Assembly: GCA_900550465.1 (NCBI GenBank)
Contig: URSC01000023.1
Location: forward strand, 1-31,332
Origin: an uncultured Alistipes sp.
GTDB taxonomy: Bacteria; Bacteroidota; Bacteroidia; Bacteroidales; UBA932
Length of the DNA stretch: 31,332 nt
Reading direction: 5' to 3'
Every line of letters begins with the position of its first letter. Position 1 is the first letter of the stretch. The position numbers and the translations under genes were made by a program. The notes beneath the pieces were generated by a model that saw nothing but the letters and a program-made list of their open reading frames with translations, made no database searches and was not told the origin of the DNA. Shown here one piece after another: positions 29,739 to 31,332 of this stretch.

Positions 29739-30101
29739 TTATTCCTCCTTTGCTGCTGCGGTTGTTGATTCTTTCTTGTTGGCGCGTCTGCGCTCAGAGT
29801 AGGCGATAGAGTCCTTGTCCATCGCGAAGGTCAGGAAGCGGATGATGCGCTCGTCACGACGGTACTGTGTCTCGAGCTTCTCGATGAACTGTGAGTCGGC
29901 CTTGAACTCGAACAGGTGGTAGAACCCTGTGGTCTTCTTCTGGATGGGGTAGGCCAGTTTCCTCAGGCCCCAGTCCTCGTCGTTCACGATCTCACCACCC
30001 TCGGAGAGGATGTAGCCGCGATACTTTTCTACCGCTTCCTTTATCTGTTCCTCAGATAAAACGGGAGTTGCAATGAAAACGGTTTCGTACTGTTTTAACA
30101 T
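29739..30101 (-). CDS. rpsF: 30S ribosomal protein S6
   Basis: S6 binds the central domain of 16S rRNA with S18. The 120-aa protein has YETVFIATPVLSEEQI, NDEDWGLRKLAYPIQKKTTGFYHLFEF and the strand YRRDERIIRFLTF. A Lys/Glu-rich tail (RRRANKKE) follows. I start it at the ATG ending at 30101. Sequence further upstream in frame runs through the terminator hairpin and promoter and is not S6-like. It is first in the operon, with an exact -7 box at 30160-30167. Confidence 0.96.
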   Translation of the reverse strand: MLKQYETVFIATPVLSEEQIKEAVEKYRGYILSEGGEIVNDEDWGLRKLAYPIQKKTTGFYHLFEFKADSQFIEKLETQYRRDERIIRFLTFAMDKDSIAYSERRRANKKESTTAAAKEE

Positions 30102-30123
30102 CTTGATTGTTATTAAATTAGTA

Positions 30124-30158
30124 ATTAAAAAGCCCTTTCCGCATCTTGGGAAAGGGCT
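30124..30158 (-). terminator. Rho-independent terminator after pepD, overlapping the rpsF start site
   Basis: On the minus strand AGCCCTTTCC (30158-30149) pairs perfectly with GGAAAGGGCT (30140-30131) around an 8-base loop, then TTTTTAATTA. It suits the end of pepD. The rpsF -7 box just upstream would start transcription inside its first arm. Confidence 0.8.
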
Positions 30159-30159
30159 G

Positions 30160-30167
30160 CAAAGATA
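30160..30167 (-). promoter_or_regulatory. -7 box of the rpsF-rpsR-rplI operon
   Basis: TATCTTTG on the minus strand, exact match. The predicted start is 30153-30155, giving a leader of about 53 nt. I cannot confirm the known S6:S18-binding leader motif in it. Confidence 0.68.
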
Positions 30168-30191
30168 GTAATAATCTGTCAATTACCAAAA

Positions 30192-31332
30192 TTACTTCAC
30201 GGGAATGTTCTTGAGGACTTCCTTGATGAAGTTCCAGAACTTCTCCACGGTGGGGATCAGCAGTCTCTCGTCGGGGGAGTGAGGAGACATCAGGGTCGGT
30301 CCGCAGGAGATCATGTCCCAGTGAGGGTAGTTGGTCGAGAGGATACCGCACTCGAGGCCGGCGTGGATGGCCTTTACATCGGGCTCCTTGCCGTAGAGGG
30401 CCTTGTAGGTCTCCTTCATGGTCCTGAGGATGTCGGACTCCATGTTGGGCTGCCAGCCGGAGTATCCGCCGGAGAACTTCACCTTGGCGCCGCCGAGCTC
30501 GAGGGCGCTCTGGATGGCGTCTCTCAGGGCGTACTTGGCGGAGTCTGTAGAGCCTCTCATGAGGGTCTTGACATTGATCTTCTTTCCGTCGGACTTGACG
30601 ATGGCCAGGTTGTTGGAGGTCTCTACGAGGCCGGGCATCACGAGGCTCATGCGGTCTACGTTGCAGGGGCAGGCGAGGAGGGCCTTCACTACATTGAGGG
30701 CTACGTCGGTGGGGATGATTCTTCTGGCACCCTTGGTCTTCTCCACGAGTACTTCCAGACCCGGGTCGATGGGAGCGTACTCATGCTCCATGTCGGCTAC
30801 GGCTGCATTGATGGCCTTGAGGGCCTTGGCGGCCTTCTTTTTGGGCAGGGCCACGACGGCCTCGGCCTCGCGGGGGATGGCGTTGCGCATGTTGCCTCCC
30901 TCGATGGAGATGAGCTCGCCCTTGAAGTCCCGCAGCAGGGGAAGGAGGAGGCGGGCCATCAGTTTGTTGGAGTTGGCGCGTCCCTCATTGATCTCCATGC
31001 CGGAGTGGCCTCCGCGGAGTCCCTTGATGATGATGCGGTACTGGTCGGTGTCCTTGCTTACCGGCTCGGACTTGTAGCTGAACTCGGCGTCGGTGTCCAG
31101 ACCGCCGGCGCAGCCTACATAGAGCTCGCCCTCGGTCTCCGAGTCGAGGTTGACCAGGATGTCACCCTTGAGGATGCCGCCCTTGAGGGCCTTGGCGCCG
31201 GTCATGCCGGTCTCCTCGTCGATGGTGAAGAGGGCCTCCACGGGACCGTGTACCAGGTCATTGGACTCGAGGACAGCCATGGCTACGGCGCAGCCGAGGC
31301 CGTTGTCGGCTCCTCGGGGGGGGCCCTTGGGC
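30192..31332 (-). CDS. pepD: aminoacyl-histidine dipeptidase (M20C, PepD), N-terminus off the window
   Basis: PepD is a cytoplasmic dizinc peptidase that cleaves dipeptides such as beta-alanyl- or Xaa-histidine. Visible are GADNGLG (metal Asp) at the edge, the catalytic DEETGMTG, NLDSE, a dimer/lid region with GGHSGMEI, and the C-terminal metal His in SPHSPDERL. The frame is open to the last base, so the first ATG at 31280 is internal and about 110-120 residues are missing. The first residues at the edge read PKGPPRGADNG, where the family has GTTLGADNG. A run of nine C lies there, so base errors at the contig end are likely. A terminator and the rpsF promoter follow it. Confidence 0.93.
   Translation of the reverse strand, partial: PKGPPRGADNGLGCAVAMAVLESNDLVHGPVEALFTIDEETGMTGAKALKGGILKGDILVNLDSETEGELYVGCAGGLDTDAEFSYKSEPVSKDTDQYRIIIKGLRGGHSGMEINEGRANSNKLMARLLLPLLRDFKGELISIEGGNMRNAIPREAEAVVALPKKKAAKALKAINAAVADMEHEYAPIDPGLEVLVEKTKGARRIIPTDVALNVVKALLACPCNVDRMSLVMPGLVETSNNLAIVKSDGKKINVKTLMRGSTDSAKYALRDAIQSALELGGAKVKFSGGYSGWQPNMESDILRTMKETYKALYGKEPDVKAIHAGLECGILSTNYPHWDMISCGPTLMSPHSPDERLLIPTVEKFWNFIKEVLKNIPVK

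Noticed and set aside
30102..30155. Known S6:S18-binding leader
   Set aside because: I could not identify the conserved bulged trinucleotide in the expected place, and the hairpin is already explained as the pepD terminator.

Overview
The window reads as one chromosomal segment of a high-G+C member of the Bacteroidales. The evidence is the repeated Bacteroidetes-type -7 box (TAnnTTTG) a short distance upstream of many start codons, the absence of clear Shine-Dalgarno sequences, and the protein families: Bacteroidetes-style GH84 and GH20 hexosaminidases, a short MutL without the usual C-terminal nuclease motif, and a monomeric [FeFe]-hydrogenase. An Alistipes/Rikenellaceae-like gut bacterium is my best guess, but genus is inference. 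Most of the window is ordinary, dense core genome, with a few short accessory or decayed patches.

Left third (1-7061): folP (-) is divergent from rsmE (+). Then come an acyltransferase that has lost its middle, a small membrane protein, mutL, a rhomboid protease, a membrane-anchored EEP-family protein and tsaC, tightly packed on +. A tRNA-Gln(CTG)/tRNA-Met(CAT) pair with its own promoter follows. Accessory patch (7062-9805): a lower-G+C DUF1016/PD-(D/E)XK nuclease gene (-) lies between two ~62-bp copies of the hairpin/terminator that follows the tRNAs. Next are a G-rich stem-loop segment, an exported protein of unknown function, and a sigma-54-like promoter leading to a terminator about 84 nt downstream.

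Middle (9806-19414): a type I-like glutamine synthetase (-) is divergent from a hexosamine-glycan cluster on +. The cluster holds a broken GH31 remnant ending at a 28-bp perfect palindrome, a GH84 O-GlcNAcase-like enzyme, a GH20 beta-hexosaminidase, an MFS transporter and an Asp-box beta-propeller lipoprotein. It is followed directly by a second copy of the sigma-54-like promoter and short-transcript module.

Right third (19418-31332): a nitroreductase and a cyclophilin lipoprotein (-) are divergent, with interlocked promoters, from a + operon of envelope and nucleotide genes (patatin-barrel protein, flippase, dut, murF, GT2). A group-B-like [FeFe]-hydrogenase follows, then the convergent rpsF-rpsR-rplI operon and a pepD dipeptidase that runs off the right edge.

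The best candidates for something undescribed are (i) the duplicated sigma-54 / about 80-nt transcript module at 9667-9778 and 19305-19414, and (ii) the DUF1016 gene bracketed by duplicated tRNA-terminator sequence, with a palindromic repeat inside its coding region.
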